Shown here in pieces: positions 11,483 through 22,400 of a stretch of 64,000 bases of DNA. The translations under genes were made by a program, and so were the position numbers. Location: assembly GCA_033977485.1 (NCBI GenBank), contig CM066983.1, positions 105,647,080 to 105,711,079 on the forward strand, given 5' to 3'. The notes below the pieces were generated by a model, which saw only the letters and a list, made by a program, of their open reading frames with translations, did not search any database and had not been told where the DNA came from. Positions within the stretch are counted from its first letter, which is position 1. Each line of letters opens with the position of its first letter. Source of the DNA: Hydrangea macrophylla. Its lineage: Eukaryota > Streptophyta > Magnoliopsida > Cornales > Hydrangeaceae.

Positions 11483-12337
11483 TCAATATGGTAGAATTCC
11501 AGCGGATGTGCTACTCTGTCCCAACCTCAATCTCGAAAAAGACCTCAACAACTTAGATGACACTCGATCTAAATTCATTATAGATCGTTCCCTAAATGAG
11601 CCGTTGGGATCAATATCTTTAGAAGAAGAAGGAGGTCTTTCACTGATCTCTCTTTCTATTATATCTACATAGATCATTACATGAGACGGATCCATAGACA
11701 ATGACCTCTTTAGCCCCATGACCAAACGCGGCCTTGTCTTTTCCACAGGGATCACCATTGATGCACAATGACGAAGAAACCTATTGGGTTGTGATCTAGA
11801 AGATGAAAAAGCATTAAAATCACCATTTGTATTAATGCTTTCTTGATCTTGATTTTGAGGTTGAAGCTCAACTCTTTGAGTTTCATCGACAGTTGCATGA
11901 GAGGGTAGAATTGGAATTACGGGTGAAACCATGTCGGACCGACAAACCGGGCAGTTACTATGTGCCATGAACCATTTATCAATACATGGAACGTGAAATG
12001 CATGCCTACAATTAGGCAACAAACGTACCATCTCACCTTCCTCCAATTCACCTAAGCAAATTGTACATTCCGTTTGATCAAGGCCTTGTTTGGCTTTGTA
12101 AGTGAGAATTGGGATTGTTTGGAGGACTTTTTCCTCGACCCCGGTCGACGATCGGACGTCGAGGCCGGTTCCCGAGGCTCTACCTGAGTTTTGTTGCCGG
12201 CGGTGACAGTACCTAACAAGTATGAAATGGTAGAGTAGGATGGCTATGGTTGTGGAGACTATGCCAATCAATGAGATGATGAGGGGTGAGAAGAAAGAGT
12301 TTGGGGATGTGGGTGGTGGGTTCTCTATGCTCTCCAT
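11483..12337 (-). CDS. ATL-family RING-H2 E3 ubiquitin ligase
   Basis: A single uninterrupted frame encodes 284 residues. Residues about 18-40 form one hydrophobic membrane segment, followed by a basic cytosolic stretch. The GLD motif of the ATL family is at 85-87. A complete RING-H2 finger follows: C91, C94, C110, H112, H115, C118, C129, C132, with the expected W122 and P130. The C-terminal half is Ser/Arg-rich and ends in a SKLLRSFSRL-type motif that resembles the ATL1/ATL51/ATL52 group. The family consists of membrane-anchored E3 ligases that pass ubiquitin from an E2 to substrates, often in defence or stress responses. The substrate cannot be read from sequence. It is intronless, as most ATL genes are, and all zinc ligands are present. 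The ATG at 12337 gives the normal short N-terminus before the membrane segment. Confidence 0.93.
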   Translation of the reverse strand: MESIENPPPTSPNSFFSPLIISLIGIVSTTIAILLYHFILVRYCHRRQQNSGRASGTGLDVRSSTGVEEKVLQTIPILTYKAKQGLDQTECTICLGELEEGEMVRLLPNCRHAFHVPCIDKWFMAHSNCPVCRSDMVSPVIPILPSHATVDETQRVELQPQNQDQESINTNGDFNAFSSSRSQPNRFLRHCASMVIPVEKTRPRLVMGLKRSLSMDPSHVMIYVDIIEREISERPPSSSKDIDPNGSFRERSIMNLDRVSSKLLRSFSRLRLGQSSTSAGILPY

Positions 12338-13007
12338 GGCTCATTTAATTGGTAAGTTGGATTTGATTTTTGGATTTGATTGTGTTGGTGAATGGTGATC
12401 TGATCTCTTGGTTTTTATGGAGACTTTGGTGGTGGTTTGAGACATATGTAGGTTAATTTCGTCAGAAGTATCTTTCAGTTGCCATTTTTTAAGTAGAGGA
12501 AAGAAACAATTTATGGACTGTGATTTCAAAATTTTTTTTTTCTTTCTTACCCTTTTTTTAAGTTTATCTAATTGACAGGTTGCCACAAGTTTTTGTTTAA
12601 TTCCATGGAAGACCCTGTTTGTTTTATATTTCTCATAAATATATATATCCCATGTTTACGTTTTGTTTGGTTCATCAATTCAGTGAAGGAAAAGGAAAAA
12701 AAAAATTACACTCAAATAAATATTTTTCATTGTTTGGCTAATTTGGAAATTAAATGATTAAAATATGATGGAAAAAGAAGTAGGTAAAGCAGTATTAATC
12801 TTTTAATTTTGTGAGTAGGTAATTTCCCTTTTTTTTTTTTCTTGAGTTCATACTATATTTTAATTCTAATATTATATAAAATAAGAGAACACTAGAAAAA
12901 ACAGCCAAAAAATTATTTTCCTATTTATTTTCTTTTTCTAAATTCGTAATCAAAATGAGGCTTAATATTATCCTAATTGATTATAGTGGAAAGAGTATAA
13001 TCAATCA
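12338..13007. other. Upstream region of the ATL gene
   Basis: This is AT-rich 5' flank on the minus strand. An 81-codon open frame (12341-12586, minus) ends just before the ATL start. It is Lys/Ser-rich with no recognisable domain and is more likely leader sequence than a gene. From about 12550 onward the sequence is repeated at 15087. No clear TATA box was identified. Confidence 0.5.
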
Positions 13008-13400
13008 GAGAAATGATAGATGCACAACAAAAACTCACAACTAATTGCACAACCTACTTAAAAATGTTGGATTTTGTGCTGAAAAAACTGTAAACCTTTT
13101 TTTTGTCTTTTTGTGTGTACAGCTTTTTCAGCATTAAGTCCAACAATTTTAAACAGGTTGTGCAATTGGTTGTAGGTTTTTGTTGTGCATCTATCATTGC
13201 TCAATCAAGAATAAACAAATTGTGCAACACTTGTAAAGTCACATATAAAACTTAAAAAGTGGCCAAAAGTAGCAATAAAGCAACAATAAGTGGGCTAGAA
13301 TGAAAAGTACGTGTTCCAAATTCAACGAGTCTGTACACGTGGCAATTCGATGATTTGGGAAGCTGAGAAGGCTACACATTTGTGGTGGAGATAGCAACAA
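12550..13400. repeat. Direct duplication, copy 1 (filled with a MITE)
   Basis: Sequence from AAGTTTATCTAATTGACAGG at about 12558 to TTTGTGGTGGAGAT near 13393 matches 15094-15752 with small differences. This copy is longer because it carries the 195-bp MITE at 13008-13202. It starts about 210 bases upstream of the ATL start codon, so ATL promoter sequence is probably inside the duplicated block. Confidence 0.85.
13008..13202. mobile_element. MULE-type MITE (195 bp), with empty site at 15.55 kb
   Basis: Terminal inverted repeats GAGAAATGATAGATGCACAAC and its partner GTTGTGCATCTATCATTGCTC enclose arms that pair across most of the element. Flanks are AATCAATCA (12999-13007) and AATCAAGAA (13203-13211), a 9-base duplication with two changes. 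The duplicated copy near 15.55 kb reads AGTAT-AATCAAGAA-TAAAC with no insert, which is the empty target site. The 9-base duplication points to Mutator-like mobilisation. Confidence 0.88.
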
Positions 13401-15086
13401 AGATGCTTGTGGCGGTGGAATAGAGGACAGATGTTGAGAAGTCCATGATGCCATATTTTTTGGGGCACATTTTAGGACAAAAAATGTGGGGTTTTAAATT
13501 TGGTGGGTCATGTTTGTTAGTTGAGGGTTAGTTGGAGTGTTGAAATCATCTAATGTAACAAGAATTTTGACTTGGTGGCAACGACCCTTTGTCACACCCT
13601 TGGCCTTCGCCGAGGCCCGAGATGATGGTCGGTTGATGCTTACGGCACATTATATTCACATCACACACTCTGTGACTCACCTCTATATATACATAATATT
13701 AGGGACGGATGTAGAAATTTAAAGTTAGGGGCTTAGGGCTGTCAAAAACTGATGCGGCAATTGGCATATATCAAGCGGGTAATACTTGGGGCACAAACAA
13801 ACCCACAACCTTTGGGACACAACCCAAATAATGTGTCCCAAAGGTTGTGGGTTTGTTTGTGCCCCAATCTTTACTCATATCAAGCTATGTCAAAAAAGGC
13901 AGGCCAAAAGCAAGCTACCATTTTGAGTTTTATTAATATAAAAAGTGATGGGTTTCAAAATGTTGTGGTGTTTTGGCTTGGCTTTCCGAGAGTTCTAATG
14001 GTAATATTAATTAAATACTATTCCACCACTTTACGACACAAGCATCTAAAATTGAAACAAAAGAAAATGACACATACATATTAGTAATAATAATTGTCAC
14101 TTATGTATGAGTAGATCCCAAAAAATCGTCACTTATGTATGAGTAGACCAAAAAAAAAAAAATCACCTCGAGAGTGCTGCCCCCGAACCCCTGTGTAAGA
14201 GCCTCCCTTTTAGTAATTCGTCCGGGACCTCCAAATACTCGGGACCGCCCTGCTTCCTACATACGTAATCTTTTGCATTAATGCATGCCATATAAGATCC
14301 GATATATTAGATATATTGTATTAATTAATGTGTTATGTAATATCATCTCATAATGCAATAATACAATATGGGTAACCTACATTTTGTACCTGAATTTATA
14401 ATTTGGGTGTGATTTTAGTTTGGTCTCTACAATTTAATTTTATCATTTTAGTTCTTATAATTTTAGTTTTGACACACTATTACTACAAATTGAGACAAGT
14501 AAATTAAATGTTTCGTACTTAGTTGTATTGTAAATAGACAAATACTAACAAAATTGGGAATTTTGAATTTGGGAGGTGGCTTAAGTGTAAAAATATATAT
14601 TTTTAGGATATATATGATATTCTTCACAAATCAAGAGGGACTTGAGTCCCCCCACCCCATGACCGGCCCAAAGGGGGGCAAAAGGGGAAATCGTCCCGGG
14701 CCACTAAAGTTCACAAAATTTTGAGTGTCTCTATGAAATTTTTATAATTACATTTTTACCTTGAGATTTATAGTATTTTACATTTAGGCTTCCTTCAAGG
14801 CCCAATTTAGTGTCATCAACTGCATATATTTTGATATACATGTATATAAAACTCAAAAGCAAATACCATAGAATTTTGAAAATTACACTTTTAGTGTAAT
14901 ATTTTTTTTGAGTTTTAGAAATAGGCCCCTCTAGAATTTTGAAAGATGCCATGCAATCTTTAAGTTTCACAAATCGACTCATATTATAAGTAGACCCCAA
15001 AAAAATCTTCAATTATATACAAGTAAATTCTAAAAAAATGTTAATTATGTATAAGTAGACAAAAAAAAGGGCCTCGGGAGCGAACT
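13203..15086. other. AT-rich transposon mosaic, no gene seen
   Basis: A fragment starting AGGGACGGATGTAGAAATTT (about 13702) appears to continue at 14480-14655 around an inserted block at 14115-14470 that matches 10435-10790. A further block from about 14660 matches 10081 onward. A short inverted repeat of CCCACAACCTTTGGGACACA lies at about 13802-13864. Open frames here are short and without recognisable domains. Confidence 0.55.
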
Positions 15087-15760
15087 CCCTTTTTTAAGTT
15101 TATCTAATTGACAGGTTGCCACAAGTTTTTGTTTAATTCCATGGAAGACCATGTTTGTTTTATATTTCTCATAAATATATATATCCCATGTTTACATTTT
15201 GTTAGGTTCATCAATTTAGTGAAGGAAAAGGACAAACAAAAAATTACACTCAAATAAATATTTTTCTTTGTTCGGTTAATTTGGAAATTAAATGATTAAA
15301 ATATGATGGAAAAAAGAAGTAGGTAAAGCAGTATTAATCTTTTAATTTTGTGAGGAGGTAATTCTCTTCTTTTTTTCTTTTTTTTTTTTGTCTTGAGTTC
15401 ATACTATATTTTAATTGTAATATTATGTAAAATAAGAGAACAATAAAAAAAAACAGCCAAAAAATTAATTTCCTATTTCTTTTCTTTTTCTAAATTCGTA
15501 ATCAAAATGAGACTTAATATTATCCTAATTGATTATAGTGGAAAGAGTATAATCAAGAATAAACAAATTGTGCAACACTTGTAAAGTCACATATAAACTT
15601 AAAAAGTGGCCAAAAGTAGCAATAAAGCAACAATAAGTGGGCTAGAATGAAAAGTACGTGTTCCAAGGATGTTCAAATTCAACGACGCTGTACACGTGGC
15701 AATTTGATGATTTGGGAAGCTGAGAAGGCAACACATTTGTGGTGGAGATGGTGGATTGTG
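15087..15760. repeat. Direct duplication, copy 2 (MITE-free)
   Basis: This matches 12550-13400 but lacks the MITE. After about 15755 it diverges into a GGC-rich stretch (GTGGCGGCGGCGGCGACG). It has no ATL coding sequence, so only upstream sequence was copied. Open frames on either strand at 15599-15928 also fall largely in this duplicated non-coding sequence. Confidence 0.85.
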
Positions 15761-15973
15761 TGGCCCTGTGGCGGCGGCGGCGACGATGTGGTGGTGTTGA
15801 TCCGGTGGTGTGAGCTCGAGAATAGACAGGAGAGAGAGTTTGGGACAGAAGAGGAAGAGAATGGGATAAAAATTATTACAGTAAAATAATAAGAGGGTGG
15901 TGTCTCTAGCAAATATGGTGGTGTCCATAGTCCACCCTTATTTTAAAAGTATATATATTATACTTAACTCCTA

Positions 15974-16502
15974 GGCCCTGTTTGGTTTACTGGAAAGGAA
16001 TTAGGAAAAGGAAACCAATTCTAAGTAATCCAATTCCAGGAACCTTGTTGCCAAATTAGTACCATTATGGTGTTTGGATAAACCAAAAGTAATCTTGCAA
16101 ACAACATTTATCTTCTTTAAATGTTAAGTTCAGTTTAAAATAGTTGAAAACCATGATAAGATTTTAGTAACAAAATATTTATTTACATTGTGTGATTTGC
16201 AAGATAATAGTTTGAAAACTCAACAACCACTTGATCATTTAATTAGCTAATTTACATTCAAACCATTAGTTAATTTAAATTTAAACACTAATGATTTGTT
16301 AAATGAGTGAGATAAGGTTGTTTCCTAGAGAAAGGAATATAAATACCACCTCAACATAAGGAATGAGTTTTCTTGATTTTCTAAGAATCTATTTCCAGTT
16401 AGAAATAGATTCCGGGTCTATTAGACACACCAAACACACAAAAGTAATTCCAAGGAATGAGATCCTTTTATCGCTTACTTTCCAAGCGAACCAAACGGGG
16501 CC
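15974..16502. mobile_element. TIR element with GGCCCTGTTTGG ends
   Basis: The left end GGCCCTGTTTGGTTTACTGG and the right end CCAAGCGAACCAAACGGGGC are inverted repeats, flanked by CTA on both sides (15971-15973 and 16503-16505). The 3-base flank would fit a Harbinger/Tourist-like element, though the same end motif also occurs in other families. It is 529 bases long and non-coding. Confidence 0.55.
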
Positions 16503-17346
16503 CTAAAGTTTTAGGTTGTAACTTATCCAATACAGTAATGCTAGATGCACTTCTAAATGCACAACCAAATGCACAATTCTGTTTAAAAATGTTGGACTTT
16601 GTGTTGAAAAGTCTGTATACAAAAAAGAGGGTGTGCAGGGTGTGATAACCTAATTAAAAATAAATAAATAGATAACTATACAATACATATTTATGTATGA
16701 AAAATTTTATAATACTATTATATACTTTTGGTAGTATCATATATCAAATTTTTAGGTTCCAAATTGTAAGAATAGGATGTCATTATGTTATGATTATTGG
16801 TACCAATTGGTAGTAACTTTGCTAAAGTACCATTTGGTGTTAACCTTTGAAGGATACAATTTGATAGTAATAAAATATCATTTCTTAAATATTTTATAAA
16901 ACATAGAAAGATCCATTTTTGTATGTGTGTATTAATATCTCTAATATATATCCATATGTATACACGTGTACATGATAGGTTTTAGTTACGTGCACGTGTG
17001 AGAGTGAGAAAGGATGAGACTGAGAGATACAAAAAGATAAGATTAAGAATTATAAAGATAAGGCAATGTCTTGGTTGCCAAGACTGTGAGGGATATAAAT
17101 ATGTACACATATGCACATACGAAATGGGGGGAATTTGGGGTCTCAGGTAGTGAGAGTGAAAGCAGATCTATAGAGAGAGAGCTATGGTCTGTGGTGGGTA
17201 GGTGGCTGGGAAAAAAATAATAATAATAAAGCACCCAGGTGCTCAATTATGCTAGTGTGTGTGCGTGTTTGTATGTTGGGCTAGAGGGGAAAATATGGTG
17301 TGCATGCTTTCTTGTGTCAATTTTGTATAAGTGGTTAAGTATTACA

Positions 17347-17957
17347 TGATATGTCCAGAAATATCTTGTAATTGCCTAACCGCCACGTGTTCAGCTAATG
17401 ACCCGGGGAAGTCGGATTTGAGGCATGGAGCCCACGCTCCCGAGGGATGCTGCAGTTGCCGACCGAGATACTCGGGCAGTCGTAGTAAGGCCCTAAGGAT
17501 CACGGCATCAATCACGCTTCCCCTCAATTCGTTACACAGCTGTCGCTCTATCAAGAGAATCAGTGGTTTCCTTAACTACTTAGGAAACTCACCAAATATT
17601 GGGCAAATCTATTGTGATTAGATTAGGCTTCCTAATCTAATAAAACTTACCATGTAAAGGTGGACTCTTACACTTATAAAAGAGCCCACCTACCCTCTCA
17701 AAGGGGATCCGAGTATCAACTCTCTAAGCAAATACACCTTAGAGAAATCACTAACATACACGCATACACCCGGCTGGTATTACTGATAGTGCTGCCCCAC
17801 TTTGTTGGCTCACCAGGCCGCCGGTGATCTGCTAGTGAACGCGCATAGACGCAACCGTGGACGTAGGTCACCTCATTAACGGGGCCGAACCACACACAAA
17901 CCTTCTGTGATCTCGTTTCCTTCTTAAAATTGCTCTCACCAGTTTTCAGCATCATCA
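17347..17957 (+). repeat. 5' LTR of the Tat element
   Basis: Begins TGATATGTCC and ends GCATCATCA, 611 bases, the same length as the 3' copy. Eight substitutions and no indels were counted against 29231-29841. A TATAAA box is at 17675-17680 and a CACGTG motif lies near the start. Short open frames within (for example 17331-17621) recur in the other LTR only because the LTRs are copies. Confidence 0.95.
17675..17680 (+). promoter_or_regulatory. TATA box of the Tat 5' LTR
   Basis: TATAAA in the context CACTTATAAAAGAGCC, conserved in the 3' LTR at 29559-29564. It would place the transcript start about 30 bases downstream, near 17705, and the R/U5 part at about 250 bases. Confidence 0.7.
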
Positions 17958-17960
17958 GTT

Positions 17961-17978
17961 TGGCGCCGTCTGTGGGAA
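17961..17978 (+). other. Primer binding site of the Tat element
   Basis: TGGCGCCGTCTGTGGGAA starts 3 bases after the 5' LTR. TGG complements the CCA end of a tRNA and the rest fits an acceptor/T-arm end, so a host tRNA primes minus-strand synthesis here. I do not name the tRNA with confidence. Confidence 0.85.
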
Positions 17979-18021
17979 ACGATACGATTTCCTTGTTAAC
18001 AAAAATCTTTGACTGATCAAC

Positions 18022-19404
18022 ATGCCAAAGAAGAAGGGCAAGAAGACCACCGATTCAACCGGTCAGGAGGACCTACAGATCGAGACGCGGGCGACCTCCA
18101 TGACCTCCGACCAGGTCGCAGTAGCGCTGGAGCGGCTTTTGGAAGGCCAGCTCCGGACACAACAGCAAATAGATGCGCTCATAGCCCAGAATGAAAAAGT
18201 GGTCGAGGACTACGAGAAAAGCCCTTCGTCGGAGAAGCGGCCTGAAAAGAGCACTCCCAGTCAGAGGCCCGAAAGGAGCGCTCCCGGCAAGAAGCCTGCC
18301 CGGACGCGCGGAACGGCTAGGTCCGCTCTAGGGTCCCAACTAAACCGGGAAAGCCGGGCAGAGGGAGAGCATAGCCAGCCTGCCAAGCGCCCACAGGAAG
18401 GACCTCGGTATGTCCCTCGCCGAGCGCGACGAGTAGAGGATGCCCGGATCCTCATCGAACGACGGCGAGCTGCAAGGGGAGAAGCATCCGGACGAAAGGT
18501 CAGGGAACCGGTCGACGATCCGCCCGCCCTAAGCCGGGATGATCTCAGGCACAGGCTATCCCGGACTCGTAGCCGAGTGCTATCCCCAAGATCGACGCGC
18601 TTCGAGGACGAGGACGAGGCATCATCGTCCGATCCAACTTACTACTCAGGTGCAGAGAGAAGGATCGGGCGTACTGATGTCAAGGCCCAGGTCGAGGAGC
18701 TGCAGCAGCAGATTGAGAGGCTGAACCGCAAGTCCGGCCACGACCTCACTAATACAGAAACGGAGTCACCCTACACTGCCCGGGTGACACAGTTCCCGAT
18801 TCCGCGGAAGTTCAAACCCCCTCATCTCAGCTCATATGACGGCAAGGGGAGTCCAGTGGACCACATCCGCACCTATAAGGCGCAGATGGCACTGGTCACT
18901 ACCACGGACGAGTTGCTATGCCTGGCATTCCCCAGTACTTTAAAGGGATCAGCCGCGCAATGGTTCCATGCCTTGAAGCCAAGAACGGTGGATAACTTCA
19001 AGACACTCGGCAAACTCTTCATCAGTCAGTTTGTCGGGATGTTGGACCGGTCACAGCCGGACACCCAGTTGTTGGCCGTCAAACAGCAAAAGGGGGAATC
19101 TCTGAGGGAGTACGTGGATCGCTTCAACCAGCAGAGGCTCCTGATCCGCAACCTCAACGAGACCGCCGCCATCATGGCTTTCTGCTCAGGAGTTCAGCAC
19201 ACCAAGGTAGCCACGTCCTTTCATCGCAATCGACCTGCAACCCTGGTGGAACTCTCGGAAAGAGTAGGGAAGTACATAGACACCGAAGAATTCCTGAAGG
19301 CAAAGCGCGCCAGCCAGACAGGAGACGAATCCCCAAAAGCAAAGCGCAAACGTGAGGGATTTGAGAAAGGTCCGGGAAAGAAGCCAAAGCAAGACCAAAG
19401 ATAG
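18022..19404 (+). CDS. Tat element gag protein
   Basis: 460 codons, starting 64 bases after the 5' LTR. The first 230 residues are charged and low in hydrophobics, rich in Lys, Arg and Ser, with a heptad-like Gln/Leu stretch near 215-235. Residues about 260-400 form the retrotransposon gag (capsid-like) domain, with AAQWFHALKP and the LREYVDRFNQQ pattern typical of plant Ty3/gypsy. It ends at TAG (19402-19404). The downstream pol frame is the same frame, and gag-like sequence with a CRYHKDHG...EDC pattern continues after the stop, so this TAG falls inside what is normally one polyprotein. It may be read through, or it may be a mutation. Confidence 0.92.
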   Translation: MPKKKGKKTTDSTGQEDLQIETRATSMTSDQVAVALERLLEGQLRTQQQIDALIAQNEKVVEDYEKSPSSEKRPEKSTPSQRPERSAPGKKPARTRGTARSALGSQLNRESRAEGEHSQPAKRPQEGPRYVPRRARRVEDARILIERRRAARGEASGRKVREPVDDPPALSRDDLRHRLSRTRSRVLSPRSTRFEDEDEASSSDPTYYSGAERRIGRTDVKAQVEELQQQIERLNRKSGHDLTNTETESPYTARVTQFPIPRKFKPPHLSSYDGKGSPVDHIRTYKAQMALVTTTDELLCLAFPSTLKGSAAQWFHALKPRTVDNFKTLGKLFISQFVGMLDRSQPDTQLLAVKQQKGESLREYVDRFNQQRLLIRNLNETAAIMAFCSGVQHTKVATSFHRNRPATLVELSERVGKYIDTEEFLKAKRASQTGDESPKAKRKREGFEKGPGKKPKQDQR

Positions 19405-19458
19405 GCTAGGGGCCAGCCCCCAACAGCTTTTACACCTCTTTCCCGACCCATACATGAG

Positions 19459-22400
19459 GTGATGGCCGCAGCAGAAGCGCAGAGGTTGCTCCCGCAGCCT
19501 GCCAAGCTCAGAGCCCCTCCCGGCAAGAGGAATCGGGAGAAATTCTGCCGTTATCACAAGGACCATGGCAATGAAACGGAGGATTGCTTCAAGTTGAAAA
19601 TAGCAATCGAAAAGTTGATCGAGCAGGGCCATCTTGCCGAGTTTGTCACAGCAGACAGACGACCCCGACATGATGCCCGAGCTCCCGGTCAGCCCCCGCC
19701 GCCGCTCGGCCTTATCAACGTAATCTCCGGAGGAACATCTGGCGGGGGAGACTCACAGTCGGCACGGAAGAGGCACGCCCGAGCATCCCGAACGGATGTA
19801 TGGCAGGTCCAATCCACCGACCCCTCACCAACTGACGTTCTGACGTTCTCATCTGATGATGTACAGGGCCTCCACTGCCCCTACGACGACCCGCTGGTAG
19901 TGACGCTGTCTATAGCAAACTACATGGTCCAAAGGGTACTAGTTGACACGGGCAGCTCGTCGGATATAATGTTCGCAGCGGCATTCGACCAACTCGGGAT
20001 CGATAGAGATCGGCTCCGGCCAGTCGCTACTCCCCTGGTTGGATTCAACGGCTCTAGCACCCAACCGCTCGGCACGATCGAATTCCCGGTACTCATGGGG
20101 ACCTATCCACAACAGGTTTCCCTGCTCACCAATTTCGTGATAGTAGATGCCCCATCGGCCTACAACGTCATCCTTGGGAGGCCGACCCTCAACAGAGCAC
20201 GAGCAGTTGTCTCCACATACAGCCTAACCGTAAAATTCCCGACTCCTCAAGGACCGGGATGCTTGCGAGGAGACCAGACCACGGCTCGGAGTTGTTATGT
20301 TAGCTCGTTGCGACGGGGGGCAATCACCGAGACTCTGAATGTCCAAGAAATGGATCCCCGGGACCCGAGGGACATGATAGGGCCAATGGAAGAATTGGAG
20401 CAAGTTGTGCCGGATCCGGAGCACCCGGATCGGACGATCAACGTAGGCGCGTTGCTGGAGCCTGCCTTGAAAGAAAAATTGGTCCAGTTCCTGAAGCAAA
20501 ACCAGGATGTCTTTGCGTGGAGTCATGGGGACATGACCGGGATTGATCCCCGAGTGATGTCCCATCACCTCAATGTTAGCCCAGACTGCCGTCCGGTAAA
20601 GCAGAAGAGAAGGGGCATGGCGTCCGAAAGGCAAAAAGCTGTAAGCGAGGAGGTAGAGAAGCTATTAAAAGCTGGCTCCATCCGGGAGGTCCACTACCCC
20701 GACTGGCTAGCCAACGTTGTTCTGGTCAAGAAGAGCAACGGTAAGTGGAGGATGTGTGTGGACTTCACCGACCTCAACAAGGCCTGTCCTAAGGACTGTT
20801 ATCCGTTGCCCAGGATAGACCTCCTTGTTGATTCAACGGCAGGCCACTCACTCCTGTCGTTCATGGATGCCTACTCGGGGTACAATCAGATCAGCATGTA
20901 TCCCGGGGATGAAGAGAAGACAGCGTTCATCACCGACCAAGGCACGTACTATTACAGGGTCATGCCCTTCGGCCTTAAGAACGCCGGAGCTACATACCAG
21001 CGCTTGGTCAACTTCATGTTCAAAGATCTTATCGGAAAGTCCATGGAGGTATACGTGGACGATCTCCTGGTCAAGAGCCGAGATGAACCCGATCACCTGG
21101 AGCATCTGGCCGGGGCCTTCAGTATTTTGAGGAAATTTAGGATGAGGTTGAACCCGGCCAAGTGCACCTTTGGGGTCTCATCCGGGAAGTTCCTCGGTCA
21201 TCTGGTCAGCAGACGGGGAATAGAGGCAAACCCCGACAAAATCAAGGCCATCATCAACATGCGGTCACCCAAGTCAACAAAGGAAGTTCAGAGCTTAGCC
21301 GGACGGGTGGCCGCACTGAATAGATTCGTTTCCAGAGCAACTGATCGTTGCCTACCATTCTTTAAAATCCTCCGTAAAGCTTTTCAATGGTCGGAGGAGT
21401 GCGAGGAGGCGTTCCAGGAGCTTAAGAGATACCTGGCCTCTCCACCTCTACTCACGACACCTACGGCCGGAGAGGAACTATTCCTTTACCTGGCGGTGTC
21501 ACCATCGGCAGTCAGCTCAGCACTTATTCGGGAAGAGCACGGGATACAGTTCCCAGTGTATTACACCAGCCGAGCGCTGCAGGGCGCAGAAAGCCGGTAC
21601 TCTCGCATCGAGAAACTAGCCTTCGCTCTCATTACCTCGGCCCGAAGGCTTCGCCCTTACTTCCAGGCCCATGCCATCGTAGTACTGACAGACCAGCGCC
21701 TCCGCAAAATTCTCTCTCGGCCGGATACATCCGGAAGGCTCGTTAAATGGGCTTTGGAATTGGAGGAGTTTGAGGTGACTTACCGGCCGCGGACGGCCAT
21801 CAAGGGACAAGCCGTCGCAGATTTTCTGCTTGAGTTTACATATCCCGAAGACTTGGGAGAAGAACCCGAGCCTGCGGCCTTACCGCCGGGGTTGCAATCC
21901 GGCGTCCCTACTTGGGTACTTCATGTCGATGGCTCCTCTAACCAACAAGGTAGTGGTGCCGGGATCATCTTGACTACCCCCGACGGAATCCAGCTGGAAT
22001 ACGCTTTGAGATTTGGGTTTCGTGCCTCCAACAACGAGGCCGAATACGAAGCCCTCCTGGTCGGGTTACAATTAGCCATTTCAATGAGTGCACAACAAGT
22101 TAAGAGCTACAGCGACTCTCAGCTCGTGGTTAATCAGGTAAACCAGGAGTACGAAGCGCGGGAAGACAGCATGATAGCCTACTTAGCCCTCGTCCGGACG
22201 GTTTCCAAACAACTCCGTGGATTTTCTATCACCCGGATACCTAGAGAAGAAAACACCAGGGCTGACCGGCTTGCTCGCCTCGCATCGTCAGCTGAGTCAG
22301 ACTTGCCCGGGATAAGAATACAATTCTTACCCGAGCCGAGTGTGATCAACCCGGGGGGCATGGAGGTCGACCCGGTTACCCTGGAAACTAGTTGGATGGA

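Noticed and set aside
12341..12586. 81-codon minus-strand frame just upstream of the ATL start
   Set aside because: Lys/Ser-rich with no domain, crosses the edge of the duplicated block, and fits leader sequence. It could be an upstream frame but not a supported gene.
15599..15928. Opposed open frames of 80-109 codons on both strands
   Set aside because: They overlap each other in duplicated non-coding sequence and GGC-rich low complexity. The matching region at 13.2-13.45 kb has different breaks.
17331..17955. Open frames repeated identically at 29.2-29.84 kb
   Set aside because: They lie in the two LTR copies, and their repetition is due to LTR identity, not gene duplication.
20224..20634. 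136-codon frame on the minus strand of Tat pol, and similar frames at 22179, 22327 and 22565
   Set aside because: They are shadows of the well-supported pol frame in GC-rich sequence and have no domains.
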